Shown here: piece after piece, positions 53,100 to 61,718 of the stretch
Layout: every line of letters begins with the position of its first letter
Numbering within the stretch: position 1 is the stretch's first letter
Assembly: GCA_947443645.1 (NCBI GenBank)
Contig: CANEXF010000014.1
Location: 23,745-87,744 of the forward strand
Source of the DNA: Comamonadaceae bacterium
GTDB lineage: Bacteria > Pseudomonadota > Gammaproteobacteria > Burkholderiales > Burkholderiaceae_C
Direction of reading: 5' to 3'
Length of the DNA stretch: 64,000 nucleotides
Position numbers and translations under genes: made by a program
Notes under the pieces: generated by a model
What the model was told of the DNA's origin: nothing
Databases searched by the model: none
Seen by the model: only the letters and a program-made list of their open reading frames with translations

Positions 53100-53108
53100 T
53101 GCTATAAA
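53100..53108 (+). promoter_or_regulatory. Candidate extended -10 promoter of lplT
   Basis: TGCTATAAA gives a TG dinucleotide one base before TATAAA (5/6 to consensus), about 84 bp before the lplT start. No good -35 at 17 bp was seen, which fits an extended -10 type. Confidence 0.35.
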
Positions 53109-53191
53109 CCAGCATCACCAGAAGACAACCACCCTTTTCCTGCGGCATCGGCAGCCCATGATGCAACTCACGAAGTGACAGACAGAGTTTA

Positions 53192-54472
53192 ATGAAGCGC
53201 GGTTTTTACACCATCATGGCAGCCCAGTTTTTCAGCTCACTGGCTGATAACGCTTTGTTTGTGGCCGCCGTGGAACTGCTCAAGACCAGCGGTGCGCCCA
53301 AGTGGCAGCCGGCGGCGCTGGTGCCCATGTTTGCCTTGTTTTATGTGGTGTTGGCGCCTTTTGTAGGCGCTTTCGCCGACGCCCAGCCCAAGGGCAAGGT
53401 GATGTTTGCGAGCAATGCAATCAAGGTCATAGGCTGCCTGATGATGCTGTTTGGCACCCATCCCCTGATGGCTTACGCGATCGTCGGCCTGGGCGCCGCA
53501 GCCTACTCGCCAGCCAAGTACGGCATCCTGACCGAGCTGCTGCCGGCCTCGCAACTGGTCAAGGCCAATGGCTGGATTGAAGGGCTGACCATCTCTTCGA
53601 TCATTCTGGGCGTGCTGCTGGGCGGCCAGCTGGTCGGTCATTCGGTATCGACCCTGCTGCTGTCGTTTGACTTCCCCGTGATCAGCACCGGTGTCGACAC
53701 CGCGCCCGAAGCCGCCATTGCGGTGCTGATCCTGCTCTACGCAATTGCCGCCTGGTTCAACACGCGCATCCCGCACACCGGCGTTGAAATGCGGCCCATG
53801 CCGCACAACAAGCTGGAGCTGCTGCCCGACTTCTGGAACTGCAATTCGGCCTTGTGGCGCGACAAGCTCGGCCAGATCTCGCTGGCGACCACCACCTTGT
53901 TCTGGGGCGTGTCGGGCAATCTGCGCTACATCGTGCTGGCCTGGAGCGCCGCCGCCTTGGGCTACAGCACCACCCAGGCCTCCTCGCTGGTTGGCGTGGT
54001 GGCGCTGGGCACGGCTGCGGGCGCGGTGCTGGCGTCCATGCGCATGCGGCTGCATCAGGCCACCAATGTGATGCCTTTGGGCATTGCAATGGGCGTGCTG
54101 GTGATATTGATGAACTTCATCACCAATGTCTGGGTCGCCGCGCCGTTCCTGATTCTGCTGGGCGGCCTGGGCGGCTTTCTGGTGGTGCCGATGAACGCGC
54201 TGCTGCAGCACAGGGGTCACAACCTGATGGGCGCGGGCCGCTCGATTGCCGTGCAAAACTTCAATGAACAGGCCTGCATCCTGAGCCTGGGTGCGTTCTA
54301 CAGCCTGTCCACCGGCATGGGCTTATCGGCGTTTGGCGCCATCACCACCTTTGGCATCGTGGTGGCGGGCTTTATGTGGCTGATCCAGCGCTGGCACAAA
54401 AACAACTGCGTCAAGCACAAAGAACAGGTCGACCACCTGTTGAGCATCGCCCGCAGCGACGACGCGCATTGA
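53192..54472 (+). CDS. lplT: Lysophospholipid transporter LplT
   Basis: 426-residue MFS-type inner-membrane flippase for lysophospholipids. The N-terminus GFYTIMAAQFFSSLADNALF and the segment GAAAYSPAKYGILTELLP are characteristic of LplT; about twelve hydrophobic segments. In enterobacteria it is linked to the aas acyltransferase; here it sits next to alr, as I recall for Burkholderiales. Its TGA overlaps the next ATG by one base. Confidence 0.93.
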   Translation: MKRGFYTIMAAQFFSSLADNALFVAAVELLKTSGAPKWQPAALVPMFALFYVVLAPFVGAFADAQPKGKVMFASNAIKVIGCLMMLFGTHPLMAYAIVGLGAAAYSPAKYGILTELLPASQLVKANGWIEGLTISSIILGVLLGGQLVGHSVSTLLLSFDFPVISTGVDTAPEAAIAVLILLYAIAAWFNTRIPHTGVEMRPMPHNKLELLPDFWNCNSALWRDKLGQISLATTTLFWGVSGNLRYIVLAWSAAALGYSTTQASSLVGVVALGTAAGAVLASMRMRLHQATNVMPLGIAMGVLVILMNFITNVWVAAPFLILLGGLGGFLVVPMNALLQHRGHNLMGAGRSIAVQNFNEQACILSLGAFYSLSTGMGLSAFGAITTFGIVVAGFMWLIQRWHKNNCVKHKEQVDHLLSIARSDDAH

Positions 54473-55359
54473 TGCAATCACAGGCGGCCCGCCTGGCCAT
54501 CTGGCCAGTCAGCGCATTGCTGCTGAACGCCCTGCTTTGGGGTGTTTCGTGGTGGCCGCTGCGCGAACTCCAGCACCACGGACTGCATCCGCTGTGGTCC
54601 ACCGCCATCGTGTTCCTGCTGGCCACCGCCGGCATGCTGCTGATCAACTTCAAAAGCTGGCGCGGCTTCGCAACACAGCCGCAACTGTGGCTGCTGGCGC
54701 TGGCCTCGGGCCTGAGCAATGTGGGCTTCAACTGGGCCGTCACGGTAGGCGATGTGCTGAGGGTGGTGCTGCTGTTTTATCTGATGCCGGCATGGGCCGT
54801 GCTGGTGGCCTGGGTCATGCTGGGCGAAAAGCCCTCGATGGCCTCCTTGCTGCGCCTGCTGCTGGCCATGACCGGCGTGATGATCGTGCTGAAGACGCCG
54901 GACTCGGCTTGGCCAGTGCCGAACAGCGCGGCCGACTGGCTGGCCGTGCTGGGCGGCTTCAGCTTTGCGGTGACCAATGCGCTGCTGCGCAAATTCAGCG
55001 ACACCGCCAGCGGCTCGCGCATGCTGGCCATGTTTATAGGTGGCGCCGTGATGGCCTCGGCGGCGGCCTTGCTCGGCATGTCCCAGCAGGTGGTCAGCGG
55101 CCCGGCGCTGTCTGCCGGCAATGGCCTGGTCGCGCTGGCACTGCTGCTGGGCTTGAGCCTGGCCTTCATGGGCGGCAATGCGGCCCTGCAATATGGCGCA
55201 GCCAGACTGGCGGGCAGCACCACCGCATTGGTGATGCTGACTGAAATCCTGTTCGCCAGCCTGTCGGCGGCCGCGCTCGATGCCGCCGATCTGAGCTGGC
55301 GCGTGCTGCTGGGCGGCAGCCTGATCGTGCTGGCCGCCGTGCTGGCGGCAGTACAGTAG
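54472..55359 (+). CDS. EamA/DMT-family permease
   Basis: 295-residue inner-membrane protein with two EamA repeats (LLNALLWGVSWWPLRELQ at the start; VLLFYLMPAWAVLVAWVMLG closing the first). The ATG at 54472, overlapping the lplT stop, is preferred over a longer upstream reading because homology starts there. It is a clear paralog of the permease at the right edge of the window (shared W-G-x-x-WWP and LLFYL-x-P-x-W motifs). Substrate unknown. Confidence 0.9.
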   Translation: MQSQAARLAIWPVSALLLNALLWGVSWWPLRELQHHGLHPLWSTAIVFLLATAGMLLINFKSWRGFATQPQLWLLALASGLSNVGFNWAVTVGDVLRVVLLFYLMPAWAVLVAWVMLGEKPSMASLLRLLLAMTGVMIVLKTPDSAWPVPNSAADWLAVLGGFSFAVTNALLRKFSDTASGSRMLAMFIGGAVMASAAALLGMSQQVVSGPALSAGNGLVALALLLGLSLAFMGGNAALQYGAARLAGSTTALVMLTEILFASLSAAALDAADLSWRVLLGGSLIVLAAVLAAVQ

Positions 55360-55381
55360 CGGATCAAGCCAGGAGAACACC

Positions 55382-55867
55382 ATGAGCAGCATTTACGACT
55401 TTCAAGCCCGACGAATCGACGGTCAGGACATCGCGCTGGCGAGCTTTGCCGGCCAGGTGATGCTGATCGTCAACACTGCCAGCCAATGCGGCTTCACGCC
55501 GCAGTTCGCCGGCCTGGAAGCCTTGCACAAAAGCTACGCCTCACAGGGCCTGGCCGTGCTGGGCTTTCCATGCAACCAGTTTGGCGGGCAGGATCCGGGC
55601 AGCGAGGCCGAGATTGCCGATTTCTGCCAGCTCAACTACGGAGTGAGTTTCCCAATGATGGGCAAGGTCGACGTCAAGGGCGCGCAGGCCGATCCGCTTT
55701 ACAAGTGGTTGTGCGCGCAAGCCCCGGGGATTCTGGGCAGCCAGGCCATCAAGTGGAACTTCACCAAATTCTTGATCGGCAAGCAGGGCCAGGTGCTCAA
55801 GCGCTACGCACCACTGGACAAACCGGCCGGTCTGGCCAGGGACATTGAAGCCGCACTTGCGGTCTGA
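55382..55867 (+). CDS. Glutathione peroxidase (thioredoxin-fold)
   Basis: 161 residues. The peroxidatic Cys36 is in NTASQCGFTPQ, the conserved Gln in FPCNQFGGQDPG and the Trp in KWNFTKFL, completing the Cys-Gln-Trp triad of non-selenium glutathione peroxidases (BtuE/Gpx). It reduces peroxides in the cytoplasm, probably with thioredoxin or glutathione. An AGGAGA Shine-Dalgarno precedes the start. It lies 22 bp after the DMT permease. Confidence 0.94.
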   Translation: MSSIYDFQARRIDGQDIALASFAGQVMLIVNTASQCGFTPQFAGLEALHKSYASQGLAVLGFPCNQFGGQDPGSEAEIADFCQLNYGVSFPMMGKVDVKGAQADPLYKWLCAQAPGILGSQAIKWNFTKFLIGKQGQVLKRYAPLDKPAGLARDIEAALAV

Positions 55868-55879
55868 TTTTTAATGCCG

Positions 55880-55940
55880 ACAACGGCTACAGCGCTCGTC
55901 TGACGGGCGCAAGAAGCTCCTATTTCAGTAGCGCGTCATT
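55880..55940. repeat. Family B repeat overlapping the 3' end of glcF
   Basis: On the minus strand GCTACTGAAATAGGAGCTTC, then TTGCGCCCGTCAGACGAGCG and CTGTAG. The glcF stop TAG and the last codons (LLK) are part of the repeat, so it supplies the end of the protein. Confidence 0.7.
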
Positions 55941-57191
55941 CTGTAGCGCATCGTCCAGCAATTCAACCCAGTGCCGCACTGGCGTGGCGGTGCCGCTTTG
56001 CAAATGGGTGATGCAGCCGATATTGGCCGAGACAATCTGCTCGGGCGCCATCTCGCCGAGGTGGCCTAGCTTGCGGTCGCGCAACTGGTAGGCGATTTCG
56101 GGATTGAGCACCGAATAAGTCCCGGCCGAGCCGCAGCACAAATGCGCTTCGCAGCTCGCCACCTGAATCTGAAAACCGAGCTCGCCCAGGTGCTGCTCGA
56201 CACCGCCGCGCAGCTGCTGGCCGTGTTGCAGCGTGCAGGGCGGGTGGTAGGCGATTTTGGCTTGCGAACCTGCAATCGCCTGAACCAGCTCGGGGCGGGC
56301 GGCCTTGAGTATGCTCACCAGTTCGGGCAGCAGCTCGCTCAGGTCGCGCGTCAAGGCGCTGATGCGCGCGGCTTTTTCGGCGTAGTCCGGGTCATCCTTG
56401 AGGTTGAAGCCGTAGTCCTTGACCATGACGCCGCAGCCCGAGGCGTTCATGACAATCGCCTCCACGCTGGCTTCCCCGGACGGCGCCAGGTGCGGCCACC
56501 AGGCGTCAATGTTGCGCCGCATCTCGGCCTTGCCGCCCTCATGGTCGTTCAGATGAAACTTGACCGCGCCGCAGCAGCCGGCCTTGGCGGCCAGCACCAC
56601 CTGAATGCCGGCGGCGTCGAGCACGCGGGCCGTGGCGGCATTGATATTGGGCATCATGGCCGGCTGCACGCAGCCTGCCAGCATCAGGACCTTGCGCGCA
56701 TGGCTGCGCGTGGGCCACTGGCCTTGAGCCTGAGGCGCCGGAACCTTGTTTTTAAGGCTGGCCGGCAACAAGCCGCGCACGGCCTGGCCGAGTTTCATGG
56801 CGGGCGCAAACAGCGGTGAGGGCAGGCCCTCCTTGAGCGCCCAGCGCACGGCTTTTTCGCCCAGCGGCCGGGGTACGCGCTCGTCCACCAGCTTGCGGCC
56901 AATATCGACCAGGTGGCCATATTGCACACCGCTGGGGCAGGTGGTCTCGCAGTTGCGGCAGGTCAGGCAGCGGTCCAGATGCAGCTGGGTCTTGCGCGTG
57001 GGTATCTCACCTTCAAGCACCTGTTTGATCAGGTAAATCCGGCCGCGAGGACCGTCCAGCTCGTCACCCAGCAGCTGGTAGGTCGGGCAGGTCGCAGTAC
57101 AAAAGCCGCAGTGCACGCATTTGCGCAAAATGGCTTCTGCCGCCAGGCCCTCGGCGGTGTTCTTGAATTCGGGTGCGAGATTGGTTTGCAT
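55920..57191 (-). CDS. glcF: Glycolate oxidase iron-sulfur subunit GlcF
   Basis: 423 residues: two 4Fe-4S motifs (CVHCGFCTATCPTYQ and CLTCRNCETTCPSG) and two CCG domains (AGCCGAVKFHLNDH and LCCGSAGTYS). It carries electrons from the flavoprotein subunits that oxidise glycolate to glyoxylate. It is separated from glcE by a YoaK-family gene, and glcD is not in the window. The C-terminus is formed by a family B repeat. Confidence 0.94.
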   Translation of the reverse strand: MQTNLAPEFKNTAEGLAAEAILRKCVHCGFCTATCPTYQLLGDELDGPRGRIYLIKQVLEGEIPTRKTQLHLDRCLTCRNCETTCPSGVQYGHLVDIGRKLVDERVPRPLGEKAVRWALKEGLPSPLFAPAMKLGQAVRGLLPASLKNKVPAPQAQGQWPTRSHARKVLMLAGCVQPAMMPNINAATARVLDAAGIQVVLAAKAGCCGAVKFHLNDHEGGKAEMRRNIDAWWPHLAPSGEASVEAIVMNASGCGVMVKDYGFNLKDDPDYAEKAARISALTRDLSELLPELVSILKAARPELVQAIAGSQAKIAYHPPCTLQHGQQLRGGVEQHLGELGFQIQVASCEAHLCCGSAGTYSVLNPEIAYQLRDRKLGHLGEMAPEQIVSANIGCITHLQSGTATPVRHWVELLDDALQNDALLK

Positions 57192-57207
57192 GGTGTTTTG
57201 CTCTGGC

Positions 57208-57963
57208 CTATGGTTTTGCCTTGCGCAAGCTCAGGCGCCACCAGTCGGAAAACAGGGGCGGCAGGGACAGCGCCAGCAGCAACAGCGCCAATGGCACGAC
57301 CCAGATGAAACCGACGTACTTGAAACCAAAGGCGCCGACCAGGCCGCCTGAAACAAACATCGCCAGCAAGGTGCCAAACAGCCTGAGCTTGATGCGGTTG
57401 GCGCGTACGCGCGACTCGGGCGGCAGCCCGGTGCGGTTCCAGTAAAAGATTTTCCCGAGCTCTATGCCCAGGTCGGTGATCACGCCCGTCATGTGCGTGG
57501 TGCGGATTTGCGAGGACGAAATTTTGCTGACCAGCGCGTTCTGCAGGCCCATGATGAAGGCCAGCACCAGCACCGTCAAGGGCACGGCGAACGGTGTCTG
57601 GCGCGTCAAGGTGGCGCCCATCAGCCCGAACAGCAGCAGCAGCACGGCTTCGAGCAGCAAGGGCAGCGCGTATTCGCTGCGCAACCAGTTCTGGCGCGCC
57701 CAGTTCACCAGCACCGCGGTGACCGCAGCACCGGTGGTGAAGGCCAGCAAGGTGCCGGCGGCGCCCAGCACCAGCGTCATATTGCCAAGAATCAGGTTGT
57801 CGGCCAGCATGGACGCAAAGCCCGTCATGTGCGAGGTGTACATGTTGACGAGCAGAAAACCGCCGGCATTGATGGCACCGGCATTGAAGGCCAGCAGGCC
57901 GCCCAGCAGCCGGTTGGTCGACGCCGTGCGGTGTTGTCCGGTGAGGTGGCGCAAACGTCGCAT
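57208..57963 (-). CDS. YoaK-family (DUF1275) membrane protein
   Basis: 251-residue inner-membrane protein with about six hydrophobic segments. GAINAGGFLLVNMYTSHMTG near residue 30 and QNALVSKISSSQIRTTHMTG around residue 150 are the two family repeats. The start MRRLRHLTGQ is preferred over an upstream ATG that lies inside glcE. Function unknown. It is unusual in splitting glcE and glcF, with gaps of only 7 and 16 bp, so it is part of the same transcript. Confidence 0.87.
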   Translation of the reverse strand: MRRLRHLTGQHRTASTNRLLGGLLAFNAGAINAGGFLLVNMYTSHMTGFASMLADNLILGNMTLVLGAAGTLLAFTTGAAVTAVLVNWARQNWLRSEYALPLLLEAVLLLLFGLMGATLTRQTPFAVPLTVLVLAFIMGLQNALVSKISSSQIRTTHMTGVITDLGIELGKIFYWNRTGLPPESRVRANRIKLRLFGTLLAMFVSGGLVGAFGFKYVGFIWVVPLALLLLALSLPPLFSDWWRLSLRKAKP

Positions 57964-57970
57964 GCTCGGC

Positions 57971-59083
57971 CTAGCCCTGCACCGACAGGCGACCAGGATT
58001 GAAGATGCCGGCCGGATCAAACTCGTGCCTGAGCGCACTGTGAATTTTCTGCAGCACTGGCGCCAAGGCGTCAAATCTGGCTACAGCGCTTTCAGGACGG
58101 GCGCTGGCAGCTACAAAAAGCGTAGCGTGCCCGCCGGCTTTAGCCGCCGTCTCACGCAGCTGCTGTGCCTGCTCGGCTTCGGCACGCACCCAGCGCAGGC
58201 CGCCGTGCCACTCCACCAGCGGCGAGTCGGGCAGCGCCAGCTCGGGAGTGGTTTGCGGCAGCGACAGACGCCACAAATCCTGGCTGGCGCTGCGCTGCGC
58301 AAACCAGGGCAGTTGCTGGTCGCGGCAGGCGCGCCAGTCGGCAGCGACCAAAGCATTGTCTTTTTTCTCGCCGCCCAGACGCTTGCAGGCCGCCTCGACC
58401 GCAGCCTGCGCGCCGCGCAAGCGCAGATAGAGCGTGCCGACGCCGGCATCTTCGACCCAGCAGCTCGCGTTCAGCGGCAAGGGCTGGGCGCCCCAGGCAT
58501 TGAGCCAGGCCAGAGCCTGGGCCTGGCTGCACTCGAAACGCAAGGTCGCCTCGGCGGGTGCCACCGGCAGCACCTTGAGGCTGAGCTCGGTGATCAGACC
58601 CAGCGTGCCCATGGCGCCGACCATCAGGCGCGACACGTCGTAGCCGGCAACGTTTTTCATGACCTGGCCACCAAAGCTCAGCAGTTCGCCGCGGCCGTTG
58701 ATCAGCTTCAGGCCCAGCACGTAATCACGCACGGCGCCCACGCTGGCACGCGCCGGACCCGACAAGCCGCTGGCCACCATGCCGCCCACGGTTGCGACAG
58801 ACTGGCCGAAATGTGGCGGCTCAAACGGCAGGCATTGGCCCTGGGCCGCCAGCAAGGCTTCGAGTTCTTTAAGCGAAGTACCCGCGCGCACGGTGACGAC
58901 CAGCTCGCTTGGCTCGTAACTGATGACGCCAGCATGGGCCCGGGTGTCGAGCAAGTCACCGGCCAGGGACTGGCCATAGAAGTCCTTGCTGCCGCCGCCG
59001 CGTATACGCAGCGGCTTGCCGGTAGCCGCCGCGGCACGCACCTGCGCGATCAAAGCGGCGCTCACATCAGTATCTGGTTTCAT
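57971..59083 (-). CDS. glcE: Glycolate oxidase FAD-binding subunit GlcE
   Basis: 370 residues of the PCMH-type FAD-binding fold: LRIRGGGSKDFYG, PFEPPHFGQSVATVGGMVAS and QVMKNVAGYDVSRLMVGAMG are characteristic of GlcE. The C-terminus HEFDPAGIFNPGRL is conserved. Residues around 315-330 (LFVAASARPESAVA) are encoded by a family B repeat. It is the second flavoprotein subunit; the usual glcD partner is absent on its upstream side. Confidence 0.94.
   Translation of the reverse strand: MKPDTDVSAALIAQVRAAAATGKPLRIRGGGSKDFYGQSLAGDLLDTRAHAGVISYEPSELVVTVRAGTSLKELEALLAAQGQCLPFEPPHFGQSVATVGGMVASGLSGPARASVGAVRDYVLGLKLINGRGELLSFGGQVMKNVAGYDVSRLMVGAMGTLGLITELSLKVLPVAPAEATLRFECSQAQALAWLNAWGAQPLPLNASCWVEDAGVGTLYLRLRGAQAAVEAACKRLGGEKKDNALVAADWRACRDQQLPWFAQRSASQDLWRLSLPQTTPELALPDSPLVEWHGGLRWVRAEAEQAQQLRETAAKAGGHATLFVAASARPESAVARFDALAPVLQKIHSALRHEFDPAGIFNPGRLSVQG
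58081..58127. repeat. Family B repeat read in frame inside glcE
   Basis: Minus strand: CGCTACGCTTTTTGTAGCTG, CCAGCGCCCGTCCTGAAAGC and GCTGTAG, a near-complete family B unit translated as part of GlcE. Confidence 0.7.
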
Positions 59084-59171
59084 GGCCGTGATGGTAAGCG
59101 CCCGCCGCCGGCAGTGTTTTGATTTTTTTGAATGACTTGCGTTCGGTTTTTTGCATCTCGGCCTGGTCGCC

Positions 59172-60119
59172 TCAGTCAACAAAGAAATTCACCGGCAGAC
59201 CAGGCACATCGACTTGCATCGAAAACACGCAGCCTGCCTCAGGGTAGGCTTGCAGCTCCAGGTCTGGGCGCTTGTGGCGTGCGCTGGTGAGGAAAAGCGT
59301 TTTCAGGTCGCTACCGCCAAAGCAGACCATGGTCGGGCAGGGCACGGGCACGGCAATATCGGCCAGCAGCTCTGCCGTCGGCGAAAGCTTGAGCACGCGC
59401 GCGCCTTCAAACATCGCGACGTAGTAATTGCCTTGACTGTCGACTGCCGCGCCGTCGGGCCGTCCCTGATAGCCAGGCATGCCGAACTGCCAGCCCTCGG
59501 GCTTGCCAGGCCACTGTTTGAAGATGCGCTCGCCACCCATGCGGTTGCTGCGGCGGTCCCAGTTCCAGGCGCGAATGCTGTGGCTGGGGGTGTCGGCCCA
59601 GTACAGGGTTGCTGCGTCGGGCGACCAGGCCAGTCCGTTGGCTACCGTCGCTTGGCCAGCTTTGCGCTCCAGCCTGGGCGCGGTAGCTGCTGCCGGGTCT
59701 GGCCGGCAGTCCAGCGAGAACAGCTCGGCGCGCCTGGCGTCACGCGGCTCATAGAGGGTGCCGGCCCAGAAACGGCCTTCGGGGTCGGCCTTGCCGTCAT
59801 TAAAGCGGCTGTTGGCCGGGTCGTGCTCGGCCGCCGCCAGGCGCTGCAAGTCACCGCCCCAGACCGGCGCGCGGTAAATGCCGTCACGCAAGGCAATCAC
59901 CAGTCCGGCTGCCGGCCCGTTCGGGCTGCCGCGGCGCGCCGGGGCAATACAGCCGGGCTCGGACGGCATGGGCCAGCTTTGGACCTCGCGCATGAACACA
60001 TTGCAGCGGTGAATCTGCTGCCCGGCAATATCGACCCAGTAGAGCATCTGCTCGTCCGGATGCCAGAAGGGCGACTCGCCGAGTTCAAAGCGCAGGGGGC
60101 TCAGGGTTTGCCAGTTCAT
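59172..60119 (-). CDS. SMP-30/gluconolactonase family protein
   Basis: 315-residue six-bladed beta-propeller lactonase. The metal-binding positions are visible: Glu in FELGESPFWHP, Asn in SRFNDGKADPEGRFW and ANGLAWSPD, Asp in GRPDGAAVDSQG. Such enzymes open sugar or other lactones. It is the last gene of the creatininase operon, 83 bp after the unrecognised gene. The start MNWQTLSPLRFE was chosen by homology. Substrate unknown. Confidence 0.9.
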   Translation of the reverse strand: MNWQTLSPLRFELGESPFWHPDEQMLYWVDIAGQQIHRCNVFMREVQSWPMPSEPGCIAPARRGSPNGPAAGLVIALRDGIYRAPVWGGDLQRLAAAEHDPANSRFNDGKADPEGRFWAGTLYEPRDARRAELFSLDCRPDPAAATAPRLERKAGQATVANGLAWSPDAATLYWADTPSHSIRAWNWDRRSNRMGGERIFKQWPGKPEGWQFGMPGYQGRPDGAAVDSQGNYYVAMFEGARVLKLSPTAELLADIAVPVPCPTMVCFGGSDLKTLFLTSARHKRPDLELQAYPEAGCVFSMQVDVPGLPVNFFVD

Positions 60120-60202
60120 TGACCATGCTCCAGGGGGGACTTGCGTACGGTCAGCAGGCATCCGTCATGGCTGCGTTCGCACGTTACCTCGATTGTGCGC
60201 TG

Positions 60203-60919
60203 TCAGTTGCCCGACCACTCCAGGATTGTCCAGCCGGCGCTCGGGCTGTCGCCTTCGAGTTCCACCCTAGCCAGGGTCGCATCAAGGCGTTCGATGCGGC
60301 AGGCCAGCTTGTGGCCTTCCAACTCAGGCCGGCTTGAATGCGTGATGCGCCAGCAACCAGGCTCCAGCGTGCCAAAGGAGATTTCAAACGCTGGTCCCGG
60401 CTGAGCGCTGGGCCTGACGCGCATCAGATAACGTCCAGCCACAAATAGCCTGGCGCTTGTTTGCGCGTCGGCGCGCCGAGGCTCAGCCAGCGCCCAGAAG
60501 CGCGACGTCGAATCCGGCAGGCGGTGCCAGACTTCGCGGTAAATGCCATGCACGCCGATTTCCGTGACGAGGTCTGGCGTTTCAAAAATCATCAGGCCGG
60601 CGTCGGGGTGAGGCCGTGGCGGCTGGTAATCAACCAGCCGGTGCCAGGTGCAGAGCTCGCCGGCTTCGTCCGCCGTGACCTCGGTCACGCCAGAAAATCC
60701 CTGCTGCTCGGCCAGCAGCACGCGCGGGCTGCGAGCCGCCTCAGGAATACGCAAGTCCACATGCCAGCGACCCAGCTGCATCCAGCGCACAAATGTCGTT
60801 TCATCGCGCAACTCCGGCGTTTGCAGCAAGGAGCGCATCCAGACGCCTCGGTAGCCGGGCGGCACGGGTGGGCAGTCAGGCAGCGCACCCGCCCAGGGAT
60901 CAGCGGGTTTATCAGTCAT
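60203..60919 (-). CDS. Unrecognised protein in the creatininase operon
   Basis: 238 residues, no signal peptide or membrane segment. Conserved-looking blocks are GVWMRSLLQTPE, VRWMQLGRWHVDLRIPE, TWHRLVDYQPPRPHPDAG and VHGIYREVWHRLPDSTSRFW, all Trp- and Arg-rich, suggesting a beta-rich, lipocalin-like or HRI1-like fold. I do not recognise the family and give no function. It starts inside the 3' end of the lactonase gene (8-bp overlap), so it is translationally coupled. Confidence 0.78.
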   Translation of the reverse strand: MTDKPADPWAGALPDCPPVPPGYRGVWMRSLLQTPELRDETTFVRWMQLGRWHVDLRIPEAARSPRVLLAEQQGFSGVTEVTADEAGELCTWHRLVDYQPPRPHPDAGLMIFETPDLVTEIGVHGIYREVWHRLPDSTSRFWALAEPRRADAQTSARLFVAGRYLMRVRPSAQPGPAFEISFGTLEPGCWRITHSSRPELEGHKLACRIERLDATLARVELEGDSPSAGWTILEWSGN

Positions 60920-61718
60920 AGGCCTCGGGGAACGCTTTGAGTGAACGGTAAAAAGCCAGGTCGTGGTTGGGCCAGATCTGCGCGCCGGTCTCAGCTGCGA
61001 TGGCCTTGAGCTTGCGTATGCTGTCCACGGCCTGGGCCTGCTGGCCCTGCCACAAGGTGCCGGGTGCAATCTCGTGGTCCAGGTTTTCCTGCAGGTCAGC
61101 CGCATCGCCGGCCAGCAGCACCGGCCGCCCCTTGGGCAGTTCGATCAGCATGGACATATGGCCAATGGTGTGGCCAGGCGTGGCTATTGCCTGCACGCCG
61201 GGCACAACGCTGTACTCACCCGTGTGCAACTTGAATTGCAGCGGCACACCAGCGTCGTCAAGCAGGTCGTCGGCAAACACCGCGCCATCGGCGCCGCCGC
61301 GCGCGACTTCGAGCTCATCGCGCTGGACATGGATCTCTGCGCCACAGCCGCAGCGACGCAATTCCTTCAAGCCGCCAGCATGGTCAAAATGCAGGTGGCC
61401 GATAAAAATCACATCCACGTCGGCGGCCGTCAGACCCAGGCGTGCCAGATGCCGGGGGATGCGCTGCTCCTGCGCCATCTCGGGGGCGCCAAACTCAAAC
61501 ACCTGCGGGTCGTAGTAGCGTGCACGCGCCAGCGGGTCATGGATCTTCGCGTGGTCGCAACCCACGTCGTAGAGAATGCGGCCGTTGCTGGTCTCTATCA
61601 GGTAGGCCAGTATGGGCGCGTCAATCAGCTCGCCCCGGCCACGCTGGTAGGTCGATATCGACTTGTCATAGCGGTGCGTCGCCGTGAGCAGCGGCCAGAG
61701 TTTGCGGGCCTGCGTCAT
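60912..61718 (-). CDS. Metallo-beta-lactamase-fold hydrolase (AHL-lactonase-like)
   Basis: 268 residues. The di-zinc motif is FIGHLHFDHAGG (HxHxDH), with further ligands in TPGHTIGHMS, GDAAD and the C-terminal PNHD. The N-terminal part with GRILYDVGCDHAKIHDP resembles AttM/AiiA-type N-acyl-homoserine lactonases and related cytoplasmic lactonases. In this operon it may open a catabolic lactone and not a signal molecule. It overlaps its neighbours on both sides. Confidence 0.88.
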   Translation of the reverse strand: MTQARKLWPLLTATHRYDKSISTYQRGRGELIDAPILAYLIETSNGRILYDVGCDHAKIHDPLARARYYDPQVFEFGAPEMAQEQRIPRHLARLGLTAADVDVIFIGHLHFDHAGGLKELRRCGCGAEIHVQRDELEVARGGADGAVFADDLLDDAGVPLQFKLHTGEYSVVPGVQAIATPGHTIGHMSMLIELPKGRPVLLAGDAADLQENLDHEIAPGTLWQGQQAQAVDSIRKLKAIAAETGAQIWPNHDLAFYRSLKAFPEAYD

